A DNA stretch of 64,000 nt from Chryseobacterium bernardetii (GTDB lineage: Bacteria; Bacteroidota; Bacteroidia; Flavobacteriales; Weeksellaceae): NCBI RefSeq assembly GCF_003815975.1, contig NZ_CP033932.1, positions 3,639,501 through 3,703,500 on the forward strand, written 5' to 3'. Shown here piece by piece: positions 51,760 to 59,640 of this stretch (position 1 is the stretch's first letter; the number at the start of each line of letters is the position of its first letter). A program made the position numbers and the translations under genes. The notes under the pieces were generated by a model. It was given only the letters and a program-made list of their open reading frames with translations. It had not been told where the DNA came from and ran no database searches.

Positions 51760-52422
51760 TTATAAATTGTATTCATAATCAACTTCCAGTTTGTTTTTTA
51801 AATGTTTAATACCAGGAGTTTTCCAGGCAATCCGGCCTGCTTCCTCCTTTTGCTGCCATGAATGGACAGTTCCTGTAAGGGTTACTGTGGTACCAGATAC
51901 AGAGACTGTTATTTCTCTCTCGTCAACAGCACTTCTTTTCAATGCTTCCTCAACTTTTTTTTTGCTTACCGTATCATTAGTGTCCGGGTTAATTGTAATG
52001 TTATTAAAAATACCCTTTATTCCGGGAAGAAACTGTATGGCATTTTCAGTAATCTCCCTTTGGTAATCCCACGGAAGTTCACCGTCCAGGTCTACCCATC
52101 CATTTTCTACTTTAACCTTAATCTTATCTTGAGGAATAATTACATTGGAGGTAAAAGCACTGATGATTTCAGCACCAATTTCAACATCTGTTTTTGCCTT
52201 TGAGTCAGGAAGTTTTACCTGGATGTTTTCAACCAGTACTTTTACTCCGGCTACATTTCTGGCAGCATTTTCTGCCTGTTTCTTTTTCGCAAAACTATCA
52301 ACAGTACCGGTTAAAGATACAACTCCATCTGCTGCTGTAACTCCTATTTCTGCCGGGTGGAGCAATGGTTCCCATTTGATGGCTTCCTGAACATCTTTCT
52401 GTAATTGTTCGTTTGTTTTCAT
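51760..52422 (-). CDS. Three-BON-domain protein
   Basis: 220 residues, no signal peptide. Three BON domains of about 65 residues each (about 6-70, 75-145, 150-216), each with a phospholipid-binding pattern such as VTAADGVVSLTGTVDSFAKKKQAENAARNVAGVKVLVENIQVK. BON proteins associate with membranes and are often stress-induced. First gene of the operon with mlaEFD (40-base gap), and divergent from the L,D-transpeptidase gene. Confidence 0.9.
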   Translation of the reverse strand: MKTNEQLQKDVQEAIKWEPLLHPAEIGVTAADGVVSLTGTVDSFAKKKQAENAARNVAGVKVLVENIQVKLPDSKAKTDVEIGAEIISAFTSNVIIPQDKIKVKVENGWVDLDGELPWDYQREITENAIQFLPGIKGIFNNITINPDTNDTVSKKKVEEALKRSAVDEREITVSVSGTTVTLTGTVHSWQQKEEAGRIAWKTPGIKHLKNKLEVDYEYNL

Positions 52423-52475
52423 CTGTAGTTAATTTTATACTTCAAAGTTCAGAAAGACTTCCAGATAAAGGAATG

Positions 52476-52508
52476 ATGACTGTCATTTTGAAAAATGATG
52501 TTCATCAT
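52476..52508. promoter_or_regulatory. Twin palindromes between BON operon and L,D-transpeptidase
   Basis: ATGACTGTCAT (52476-52486) and ATGATGTTCATCAT (52495-52508) are both perfect palindromes with centres about 20 bp apart, on the same helix face. Both could be half of a CRP/FNR-type regulatory region; the REC-CRP protein at 56247 is a candidate binder. Inference only. Confidence 0.4.
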
Positions 52509-52673
52509 ATGACGGCTGTGTTTATGATTTTTAAGTTGATTTGTCAAAAAGCAGATTGCTACTGTATCCATATAAGAAAAATAGAGTACAGGATTATATC
52601 ATTTTTTTATGTGATAAGGGTCATTATTCATTCGGTTATGAATTTGGAACTTTACATTCATAAATTAAGGATC

Positions 52674-54044
52674 ATGAAGACTTTATTGAATTGGATAGCT
52701 ATTGTTTTCAGTATTACACTGTTCTACGGGCAAGATGTAAATGCTGGCAATCAGATAGCACTTGTATTGAGTAATAAATCTGAACTTCCGGAGCTGAACT
52801 TTCCAAAATCTGTAAATCAGTTTTACAGCCAGCATGGTTTTGAATATGCCTGGATCAATCGCTCTGTTAAGAACAGCTTGCTTCAGGATGCAGTTCTTTT
52901 ACTGAAAGATACCGGTAAAAGGGGATTGTCTTCCAAAGATTACCATGAGCAGAGCCTTACCCCGGAAATTTTAAATACTGTTGCAGACCAAACTAAATAT
53001 ACAGATTCTAAAGAAAATGCTGTAACTGATATTGTAATGACAGATGCACTTATCACTTATATCAATTACCTGCACTTTGGAAAATACAATCCTTTTTATA
53101 GTCCGTCTTTTATTGATGCCAATAATATAGAAGGTTTTAAAGCAGCAGAAGTATTGTATCAGGCATTACAGAAAAATGATTTACAAAAAACAATTCTAGA
53201 TACGCAGCCTGGAATTCAGGAATATGTTGATTTCCAGAATTATTTAAATACAATCTACAGCAATGGTATTAAAAACAGGGAAGAAGAAATCAAAAAGGTA
53301 GCTATTAATATGGAGCGTTTGCGCTGGATGGGCGTAAGCAGTGATGCTTATCTGTTGGTGAATATTCCTGCTTATTCTCTGGATTTTGTTCAGAAAGACA
53401 AGACACTCCATTATAAGGTGATTGTAGGAAAGCCTTCTACGCCAAGTCCTGTTTTAAAGAGTACAGTTGATTATTTTACAACCGCTCCTGACTGGAAAGT
53501 TCCTCAAAATATATTCATAAAAGAGATGCTTCCTAAAATAGTAAAGAACAGCCAGTATCTTGAAGATCATCATTATTCACTGTATGACAGATCGGGGAAG
53601 ATAATACCTGTTACATCAGCAAATTTGAAACAAGTCTACAGAAACCCCTATCAATATAGTATAAGACAGTCTTCCGGCTGTGATAATGCGCTTGGAGCTG
53701 TCGTTTTCAGATTTTCAAATTCTTATGGGGTATACCTTCATGATACCTCTCAGAAACAGTTATTTGAAAAAACTCAGAGGGCCTTAAGCCATGGATGCAT
53801 CCGTGTAGAGAATGCAGGCGATCTGGCTGCCCAGCTGCTGAAGTACGATGGAGCTGAAGATGAAATCCCACTGATGAAATCTTTTATGGATCGATACGAA
53901 AGAAAAGATTTTGTTCTGAAACAGCCGGTTCCCATCAAGATTACATACCTTACCTGCCTTATAAAAAACGGAAAGGCGGTGTTTTATAATGATATTTATA
54001 ATCTTGATCCTGTTTTGGAAAATAAATTCAATTTTAATAACTAA
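52674..54044 (+). CDS. L,D-transpeptidase (YcbB-like), exported
   Basis: 456 residues from MKTLLNWIAIVFSITLFYGQ, a signal peptide; the frame opens 87 codons earlier but without it. N-terminal scaffold (FYSQHGFEYAWINRSVKNSLLQDAVLLL ... GLSSKDY) and a middle PG-binding-like region, then the YkuD domain with VVGKPSTPSPVLKS, YLHDTSQKQLFEKTQRALSHGCIRVENAGDLA, holding the catalytic His and Cys of HxxxxxxxxxxxxxSHGCxR. YcbB-type enzymes make 3-3 cross-links in peptidoglycan, often under envelope stress. Upstream of the universal stress protein by four bases. Confidence 0.92.
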   Translation: MKTLLNWIAIVFSITLFYGQDVNAGNQIALVLSNKSELPELNFPKSVNQFYSQHGFEYAWINRSVKNSLLQDAVLLLKDTGKRGLSSKDYHEQSLTPEILNTVADQTKYTDSKENAVTDIVMTDALITYINYLHFGKYNPFYSPSFIDANNIEGFKAAEVLYQALQKNDLQKTILDTQPGIQEYVDFQNYLNTIYSNGIKNREEEIKKVAINMERLRWMGVSSDAYLLVNIPAYSLDFVQKDKTLHYKVIVGKPSTPSPVLKSTVDYFTTAPDWKVPQNIFIKEMLPKIVKNSQYLEDHHYSLYDRSGKIIPVTSANLKQVYRNPYQYSIRQSSGCDNALGAVVFRFSNSYGVYLHDTSQKQLFEKTQRALSHGCIRVENAGDLAAQLLKYDGAEDEIPLMKSFMDRYERKDFVLKQPVPIKITYLTCLIKNGKAVFYNDIYNLDPVLENKFNFNN

Positions 54045-54048
54045 AATA

Positions 54049-54924
54049 ATGAGAACAATTGTAGTACCCACCGATTTTTCAGAGCCAGCCAGAGCCGCCG
54101 CTGAATATGCTCTTCATTTGGCACATGCATTAAAAAGCAATATAGAACTGTGCCATGCCTTCAAGATTCCTGTTGAGGAACCAATGCTCGGGCAGACCGC
54201 ATGGGCTTTGTATGAATATCCTGTATTAAAGAAAGAATACGAGGATGAAATGAAGAAAGAAGTAAAAAATATTGAAAATACAGAAAAACATTTATGGGGA
54301 GATGATTCTTTCCCTTTTCATCCTTCCATCTATTACACATGCGAAACCGGAGATCCCATCCAGTTAATCAATGATACAGCAGCCAGAAACAGAACATTGC
54401 TGGTGGTAATGGGAATGAAAGGAGCAAGTAATCTTGCTCGGTTCCTTTTGGGAAGCAACAGCATCAAAATGATTGAACATACAGAATATCCATTACTTCT
54501 AATACCATCAGGATATCAGTATAAAGACCTGAAAAAGATTGCATTTGCCACAGATCTGAATAGTCAGGATATCAAAATATCACATGCACTCATCAAATTT
54601 GCGAAGTATTTCAATGCTGAACTGCTTATTACCCATATCACAGACACCGCTGTTGACCTTATAGAAAATACATCCTACCAGCATAAGAAAGATACATTTT
54701 TTAAAGATCTTGAGGGAAAGATCTGTTACAATTACATCGAAAGCGAGAGCATTGATACAGGATTGAATATTTTAAAAGAGAAAAATATAGATATGCTGGT
54801 TATGGGCCATCAGCAGAAAAGTTTTATAGGCAGGCTCATTTCCGGAAGCCATGCAGCCAGACAAGCTCAGGATTTACAGATTCCTTTATTGGTTATTCCT
54901 GAAGAGAGCCACATTTATTTCTAG
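54049..54924 (+). CDS. Universal stress protein, two UspA domains
   Basis: 291 residues from MRTIVVPTDFSEPA. Two Usp domains (1-148, 155-290). The first has VVMGMKGASNLARFLLGSNSIKMI, the second LVMGHQQKSFIGRLISGSHAARQAQ; the G-x2-G-x9-GS pattern for ATP binding is best kept in the second. Cytoplasmic. The start is set by the usual VVPTDFS strand. It directly follows the L,D-transpeptidase gene and precedes the FixL-like kinase by 121 bases. UspA proteins are induced by starvation and oxygen limitation in other bacteria. Confidence 0.92.
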   Translation: MRTIVVPTDFSEPARAAAEYALHLAHALKSNIELCHAFKIPVEEPMLGQTAWALYEYPVLKKEYEDEMKKEVKNIENTEKHLWGDDSFPFHPSIYYTCETGDPIQLINDTAARNRTLLVVMGMKGASNLARFLLGSNSIKMIEHTEYPLLLIPSGYQYKDLKKIAFATDLNSQDIKISHALIKFAKYFNAELLITHITDTAVDLIENTSYQHKKDTFFKDLEGKICYNYIESESIDTGLNILKEKNIDMLVMGHQQKSFIGRLISGSHAARQAQDLQIPLLVIPEESHIYF

Positions 54925-55006
54925 TTTTTTAATAAATATTGATGAAACAGTAATTAAAAAATGTTATTTGCTAATATATTATAGTATTTCATAGAAAATT
55001 GATTTA

Positions 55007-55037
55007 AAATACTTATCTTTAGTAAGGGTAAGTATTT
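55007..55037. promoter_or_regulatory. 9-bp dyad at the kinase promoter
   Basis: AAATACTTA (55007-55015) and TAAGTATTT (55029-55037) form a perfect dyad; the right arm ends nine bases before the kinase ATG and the left arm overlaps TATCTTTA (55014-55021, seven of eight to the -7 consensus). A likely operator for control of the two-component genes. Confidence 0.5.
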
Positions 55038-55045
55038 ATTTTTTT

Positions 55046-56233
55046 ATGGAAAGTACCAGACTCTTACATGCAATTATAGAAACAGCTATTGACGGTATCA
55101 TTACCATTGACAGCCGTGGCAGGATTGAAAACTTAAATCCTTCTGCATTAAAGATATTCGGATATAGAGAAGAAGAGTTAATCGGTAAAAATATTTCAGT
55201 GCTGATGCCGGAACCAGACCATAGCAGGCATGACGGTTACCTGCTTCGTTATCAGAGTACAGGAGAAAAAAAAATAATTGGTAAGGGCAGAGAAGTGAGA
55301 GGGCTTAGGAAAGATGGTACCCAATTCCCATTCAGACTTGCTGTAAGTGAAGTACAGCTGCAGGACAGGGTTATTTATACCGGATTTATCCATGATCTTT
55401 CCAAAGAAAAAGAAGCTGAAGAATTCCTTAAAAAATATGCCAGTGAGCTGGAAGATCTTGTTGAGAAGAGAACAAAATCTCTTCAGGAGATGTTAAGTGC
55501 TTTGGAAAAGGCAAAAGAAGAAGCAAATCTTTCACTTGAAAAGGAAAAGGAACTTAACCGGATGAAAAGTCGTTTCGTATCTATGGCTTCACATGAATTC
55601 CGTACCCCTTTAAGCTCCATGCAGCTTTCTGTTGTTCTTATTGAAAAATACCTTCAGCTTGCTGATCATTCCCAAATCCTGAAACACCTTCATAAAATAA
55701 AAAATGCAATCACCGGTCTTAACGGGATTCTTAACGATTTTCTTTCTTTGGAGAAACTGGAAGCAGGTATTGTAACCCCGGATTATCATGAGTTTGATAT
55801 TATAAGATTCTCTGAAGAGCTTGTGGAAGAAATGCAGCTGATTACCAAAGACAATCAAATTATAATTTATCAGCATACCGGAGTAGAAAACAGGGTGTAT
55901 CTGGATCAGAACTTACTAAGAAACTGTCTCATGAATCTGATCAGTAATGCTATAAAATATTCCGGGGAAAATACACTTATTGAGTTTTGTACGGAAATCA
56001 ATAAAGAATATTATCAGTTGACGGTAAAAGACAATGGAATAGGAATTCCTGAAGAAGATCATGCAGGTCTTTTCCAGCCTTTTTTCAGAGCTCATAATAT
56101 TGGTAATATTCCGGGAACCGGGTTGGGATTAAATATTGTTCTCCGGTATGTTAATCTGATGGATGGAAACATAGATTTTAACAGCGAACCTGGTAAAGGT
56201 ACTCAGTTTACATTGTCTTTTAAGCGAAAATAA
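55046..56233 (+). CDS. FixL-like PAS histidine kinase, probable heme-based oxygen sensor
   Basis: 395 residues, no membrane segment. A PAS domain (about 8-118) contains SRHDGYLLRYQSTGEKKIIG, closely like the FixL heme PAS. Against Bradyrhizobium FixL numbering recalled from memory, His62 matches heme ligand H200, Arg68 R206, Ile77 I215, Arg82 R220, Leu98 L236 and Val100 I238, with no gap between H62 and V100. A coiled-coil linker (120-170) leads to the kinase: H-box FVSMASHEFRTPLSS (His183), N-box NCLMNLISNAIKYS, G1 VKDNGIGIP, G2 GTGLGL. The following receiver-CRP gene, 13 bases on, is its partner. A PAS of this sequence need not bind heme. Confidence 0.92.
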   Translation: MESTRLLHAIIETAIDGIITIDSRGRIENLNPSALKIFGYREEELIGKNISVLMPEPDHSRHDGYLLRYQSTGEKKIIGKGREVRGLRKDGTQFPFRLAVSEVQLQDRVIYTGFIHDLSKEKEAEEFLKKYASELEDLVEKRTKSLQEMLSALEKAKEEANLSLEKEKELNRMKSRFVSMASHEFRTPLSSMQLSVVLIEKYLQLADHSQILKHLHKIKNAITGLNGILNDFLSLEKLEAGIVTPDYHEFDIIRFSEELVEEMQLITKDNQIIIYQHTGVENRVYLDQNLLRNCLMNLISNAIKYSGENTLIEFCTEINKEYYQLTVKDNGIGIPEEDHAGLFQPFFRAHNIGNIPGTGLGLNIVLRYVNLMDGNIDFNSEPGKGTQFTLSFKRK

Positions 56234-56246
56234 AAGTTCATTATTC

Positions 56247-57299
56247 ATGACAAAAACAAAAATACTAATCATTGAGGATAATGATGATATCCGGGAAAGC
56301 ACCTCAGAAATTCTGGTGCTGGCTGACTATGAGGTTTTGCAGGCAAAAAACGGTAAACAGGGCGTGGAACTGGCTATTAAATACATTCCTGATATTATAT
56401 TGTGTGATATTATGATGCCGGAACTGGATGGCTACGGAGTACTGTATCTTTTAAGCAAGAGACAAGATACCTCATTGATCCCTTTTATATTCATTACAGC
56501 AAAAGCAGACAGGGCAGAAGTACGTAAGGGAATAGAAATGGGGGCAGACGATTACCTGACTAAGCCATTTGACGATATCGAACTTTTAAATGCCATTGAA
56601 AGCAGGCTTAAGAAAAAAGAGCATCAGAAAAAGTTTTATAGCGACAAGTATGACCAGATGAATCACCTGTTTCAATCTGTAAATGGACTGGAAGAGCTGA
56701 AAAAATCTTTTGATGGCCGTAAAATAAAAACTCTCAAAAGAAAACAGATTATCTATACAGAAGGCGATACCGCAAATGCAGTGTACCTCATACTTTCCGG
56801 ATCAGTGAAAACTATAAAAATGACTGAAGATGGAAAAGAGCTGATGACATGTGTATATTATCCTGACGAATATTTTGGAATTACCTCATTGTTTACAGGG
56901 AGAGAGTATAAAGAAACAGCCGAAGTACTTGAAGATGCCACTTTATGCTCTATTCCAAGAGAAGTGATGGATCAGTTGGTCTTTAAATATCCTGATGTGG
57001 CAGAAAAATTCATTAAAATTCTGGCGCAGAATGTTGTCAACCATGAGCAGCAGCTTCTACATCTTGCTTATTTTTCAGTAAGAAAAAGAATGGCAGAAAT
57101 CCTCAGTAAATTATACAAGGCCCATTCCGAAACCGGGAATTTCGAAATTTCCAGAGAAAATCTTGCTTCTATGGCGGGTATGGCCATAGAAACAGTGAGC
57201 AGGATATTGGGTGACTTTAAAGAAGAAAGTCTTATTGACAGAAATGCAGGCAGAATTACAATTTTGGATATTACCCGATTACAGAAAATGAAAAATTAA
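56247..57299 (+). CDS. Response regulator fused to CRP/FNR DNA-binding module
   Basis: 350 residues. Receiver domain 1-125: acidic EDNDD, phosphoacceptor Asp54 in LCDIMMPELDG, and TAK and TKPF. A short linker precedes a cyclic-nucleotide-binding-type beta-roll (about 160-275; YTEGDTANAVYLILSGSVKT, then MTEDGKELMTCVYYPDEYFG) and a Crp-type HTH (about 300-345; ISRENLASMAGMAIETVSRI). E315-T-V-S-R319 matches the FNR recognition helix E-xx-SR. No N-terminal FNR cysteines, so oxygen would be read by the kinase rather than an iron-sulfur cluster. It thus merges FixJ and FixK functions. Follows the kinase by 13 bases. Confidence 0.92.
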   Translation: MTKTKILIIEDNDDIRESTSEILVLADYEVLQAKNGKQGVELAIKYIPDIILCDIMMPELDGYGVLYLLSKRQDTSLIPFIFITAKADRAEVRKGIEMGADDYLTKPFDDIELLNAIESRLKKKEHQKKFYSDKYDQMNHLFQSVNGLEELKKSFDGRKIKTLKRKQIIYTEGDTANAVYLILSGSVKTIKMTEDGKELMTCVYYPDEYFGITSLFTGREYKETAEVLEDATLCSIPREVMDQLVFKYPDVAEKFIKILAQNVVNHEQQLLHLAYFSVRKRMAEILSKLYKAHSETGNFEISRENLASMAGMAIETVSRILGDFKEESLIDRNAGRITILDITRLQKMKN

Positions 57300-57355
57300 A
57301 ATACAGATCATCTTTAATAATGATTTTGCACACGGTTAGCTTTTTTCTTCTTCAA

Positions 57356-57363
57356 TATATTTG
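57356..57363 (+). promoter_or_regulatory. -7 element TATATTTG
   Basis: Exact TAnnTTTG, 17 bases before the ATG at 57381. Confidence 0.55.
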
Positions 57364-57380
57364 ACGAATGAACAGAAGCT

Positions 57381-57752
57381 ATGAAAGTGATCGTATACCA
57401 TATAAACCAGATTGACAAACAATTTCTTGCTTTAGCCAATCATAAAAGACATAAACTTACCATCATCAGCGTTCCGTTGGATGAAACAACAGTCTATTTT
57501 GCCCAGGCAAAGGATGTTGTTATTATTACTGGTGACGACTGCTCTGTTTCGTCTGCTATTCTTAAAAAACTTATTTCACTGGGAGTCAGATATATGATAG
57601 CATGGCTTAAAGATTCATTTACAGGTGATTTGCCCGAAATAAAAGATGACAGGTTAGAATGGATATCTGTCAGAAATGCTGATCCGTCTGATGCCTATGA
57701 AGTTATCGATATCATTAATAGGTGGCAGAAGAATGATGACGATCACAATTAA
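57381..57752 (+). CDS. Free-standing LdhA N-terminal-like domain
   Basis: 123 residues. MKVIVYHINQIDKQFLALANHKRHKLTIIS, DETTVYFAQAKDVVIITGDDCSVSSAILKKLISLGVRYMIAWLKD follow the N-terminal half of D-lactate dehydrogenase (LdhA), with the DDxSxxxLxxLxxxGVxxIaxR pattern. The whole Rossmann NAD domain and the catalytic Arg-Glu-His triad are missing, and the usual R at 'aLR' is L-K. It may be a regulatory partner, a ligand-binding subunit, or a remnant kept under selection. It has its own promoter and sits in the stress block. Confidence 0.65.
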   Translation: MKVIVYHINQIDKQFLALANHKRHKLTIISVPLDETTVYFAQAKDVVIITGDDCSVSSAILKKLISLGVRYMIAWLKDSFTGDLPEIKDDRLEWISVRNADPSDAYEVIDIINRWQKNDDDHN

Positions 57753-57790
57753 ACACAATCACTGTCACGGCTTGTGAATACAGCTTATGG

Positions 57791-57798
57791 TACCTTTG
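57791..57798 (+). promoter_or_regulatory. -7 element TACCTTTG of hsp20
   Basis: Exact TAnnTTTG with TTG 16 bp upstream (57772-57774). Transcription starting near 57805 excludes the in-frame start at 57787. CACAA...TTGTG (57755-57776) just upstream may be a regulator site. Confidence 0.55.
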
Positions 57799-57822
57799 AT
57801 ATCTAATCAAAAAATGGTTATT

Positions 57823-58239
57823 ATGAAAACTTTAGCCCCAAAACAATCTCCGGTAAAACTGTTAACAGAAGAATTCTGGAGTAAAAACGAGATTCTTAAC
57901 CAACCTGCTAAAATAGAACATTCAGTAAATATCATTGATAAAAACGGGAACTATAAAATACAGGTTAATGCTCCTGGTTTTAAGAAAGAAGATTTTAAGA
58001 TAAGAGTAGAAAACGGTGTTTTAAAAATTCAGGCGTATACAACAGATAACAAGGAAGAAATTAAAAAAAATTATGTGAGAAAAGAGTTTTTAACCTCTTC
58101 TCTTGCAAGAAACTTCAGGCTTCCGGAAGGTATTGATGTCAGTAACATTAAAGCCCGCTATAAAAATGGACGGCTGTATATAAAAATGGGTAAGGCAAAT
58201 ACTGTAAAGCAGACGAATAAAAAAGTAAAGGTCCAGTAA
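57823..58239 (+). CDS. Hsp20/alpha-crystallin small heat-shock protein
   Basis: 138 residues from MKTLAPKQSPV; an ATG nine bases earlier is possible. The alpha-crystallin domain (about 35-125) has YKIQVNAPGFKKEDFKIRVENGVLKIQAY, FRLPEGIDVSNIKARYKNGRLYIKMGK. The C-terminal IxI/V motif appears as VKV. Acts as an ATP-independent holdase in the cytoplasm. It precedes the beta-CASP hydrolase gene by 11 bases and may be co-transcribed. Confidence 0.92.
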   Translation: MKTLAPKQSPVKLLTEEFWSKNEILNQPAKIEHSVNIIDKNGNYKIQVNAPGFKKEDFKIRVENGVLKIQAYTTDNKEEIKKNYVRKEFLTSSLARNFRLPEGIDVSNIKARYKNGRLYIKMGKANTVKQTNKKVKVQ

Positions 58240-58250
58240 ATTATATCAAA

Positions 58251-59630
58251 ATGAAAACGATTACTTTAAAATCGCTTGGCGGCGCAGAAACAGTAACAGG
58301 CTCGAAACATTTATTAAAAACTCCTGAACTTACTATATTAATTGACTGTGGCCTGTTTCAGGGACTAAAATACCTCAGAGAGCAAAACTGGTTGCCCTTG
58401 AATACCGATGTTTCTGAAATAGATGCCATTATTCTTACCCATGCCCATCTTGATCATTGCGGATATATTCCGCTTATCGTAAAGAACGGATTTAAAGGTA
58501 AAATTTACATGACCGGCCCCACCAGGGAACTGGCAAAGCTGATATTACTTGACAGTGCCAAGCTTCAGGAAGAAGATGCAGAAAAAGCCAACCGCCATCA
58601 TTATACAAGGCATCATCCGGCAAAACCTCTGTATACGGTAAATGATGCAGAAAGATCTTTCAAACAGTTTTTTGTGGTTGATGAAAATGAAGAAATTAAG
58701 GTAAGTGATCATATCAGCTGTATGTTTAAGCCCTGCGGACATATTATCGGGGCATGTTCTGTAAAAGTTACCTGCTTTGGAACAACAATAGTTTTCTCAG
58801 GGGATATCGGACGAAACCACAGTGCTGTTCTGGCTCCTCCTGATTTTTTTACACAGTCTGATTTTCTGGTGATGGAATCTACCTATGGCGACAGACTGCA
58901 TGATAATAAAGATTTGTATGATCAGCTGGAGTATTGGATTAATCTGACCGTAAAAGCCAGAGGAAATATAATTATTCCCTGTTTTGCTGTAGGACGGGCT
59001 CAGGAGATTATTTATATCCTCCAGGAGCTGAAAGACAGTAATAAAATCCCGGTAAGCATTCCGGTGGTCCTTGATAGTCCTATGGCAGCTTCTGCCACCG
59101 AAATTATGGTCAAATACTCAGACTATACATTAGTTGACAGACAGAAATGGACTGACATTGTTGAAAAGATTTACATTACAAAAGATTATACCGAAACTCA
59201 GGAAATAATTGCAGAAAAGCAGTCTAAAATTGTTATTGCAGGAAGCGGCATGATAACAGGAGGAAGAGTGCTGGAATACCTGAAACATTACATAGGAGAC
59301 AGTAGAAATACAGTCCTGATTGTTGGGTTTCAGGCTGAAGGTACAAGAGGTAGGGCATTGCTAAACCAATCTCATGAACTGAAAATGCATGGAAAATACT
59401 ATGATGTAAAAGCCCATATTGCAGAAATTACGGGATTATCTGCCCATGCAGACCAGTCTGAATTAATAGATTGGGTTAAAAAATATGAAATTCCTCCCAA
59501 GCAGATCATGCTTGTTCACGGAGAACCTTCTGCGTTGGAGGCGCTCAGGGTAAAAATTCAGACAGAGCTTAAGGTACCGGTTAAAATTCTTAAAAAAGAT
59601 GAAGAAATAATTTTAGCACAAGTGGAATAG
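58251..59630 (+). CDS. Metallo-beta-lactamase/beta-CASP ribonuclease family protein
   Basis: 459 residues. MBL motif HAHLDHCG (motif 2), GHIIGACSV, SGDIGR, and the beta-CASP part: ESTYGDRLH, IPCFAVGRAQEIIYIL, DSPMAASATEIM, SGMITGGRVLEYL, HAHIAEITGLSAHADQSELI, with LVHGEP. This is the Ysh1/CPSF73-like bacterial group of RNA exo/endonucleases. Commonly found beside universal stress and Hsp20 genes. Cytoplasmic. Convergent with the NRAMP-like gene. Confidence 0.92.
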   Translation: MKTITLKSLGGAETVTGSKHLLKTPELTILIDCGLFQGLKYLREQNWLPLNTDVSEIDAIILTHAHLDHCGYIPLIVKNGFKGKIYMTGPTRELAKLILLDSAKLQEEDAEKANRHHYTRHHPAKPLYTVNDAERSFKQFFVVDENEEIKVSDHISCMFKPCGHIIGACSVKVTCFGTTIVFSGDIGRNHSAVLAPPDFFTQSDFLVMESTYGDRLHDNKDLYDQLEYWINLTVKARGNIIIPCFAVGRAQEIIYILQELKDSNKIPVSIPVVLDSPMAASATEIMVKYSDYTLVDRQKWTDIVEKIYITKDYTETQEIIAEKQSKIVIAGSGMITGGRVLEYLKHYIGDSRNTVLIVGFQAEGTRGRALLNQSHELKMHGKYYDVKAHIAEITGLSAHADQSELIDWVKKYEIPPKQIMLVHGEPSALEALRVKIQTELKVPVKILKKDEEIILAQVE

Positions 59631-59640
59631 AAGGAGCTAT

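Noticed and set aside
52413..52673. Extended N-terminus (87 codons) of the L,D-transpeptidase frame
   Set aside because: The signal peptide begins at the internal ATG 52674, and the extension covers the divergent promoter region with its palindromes.
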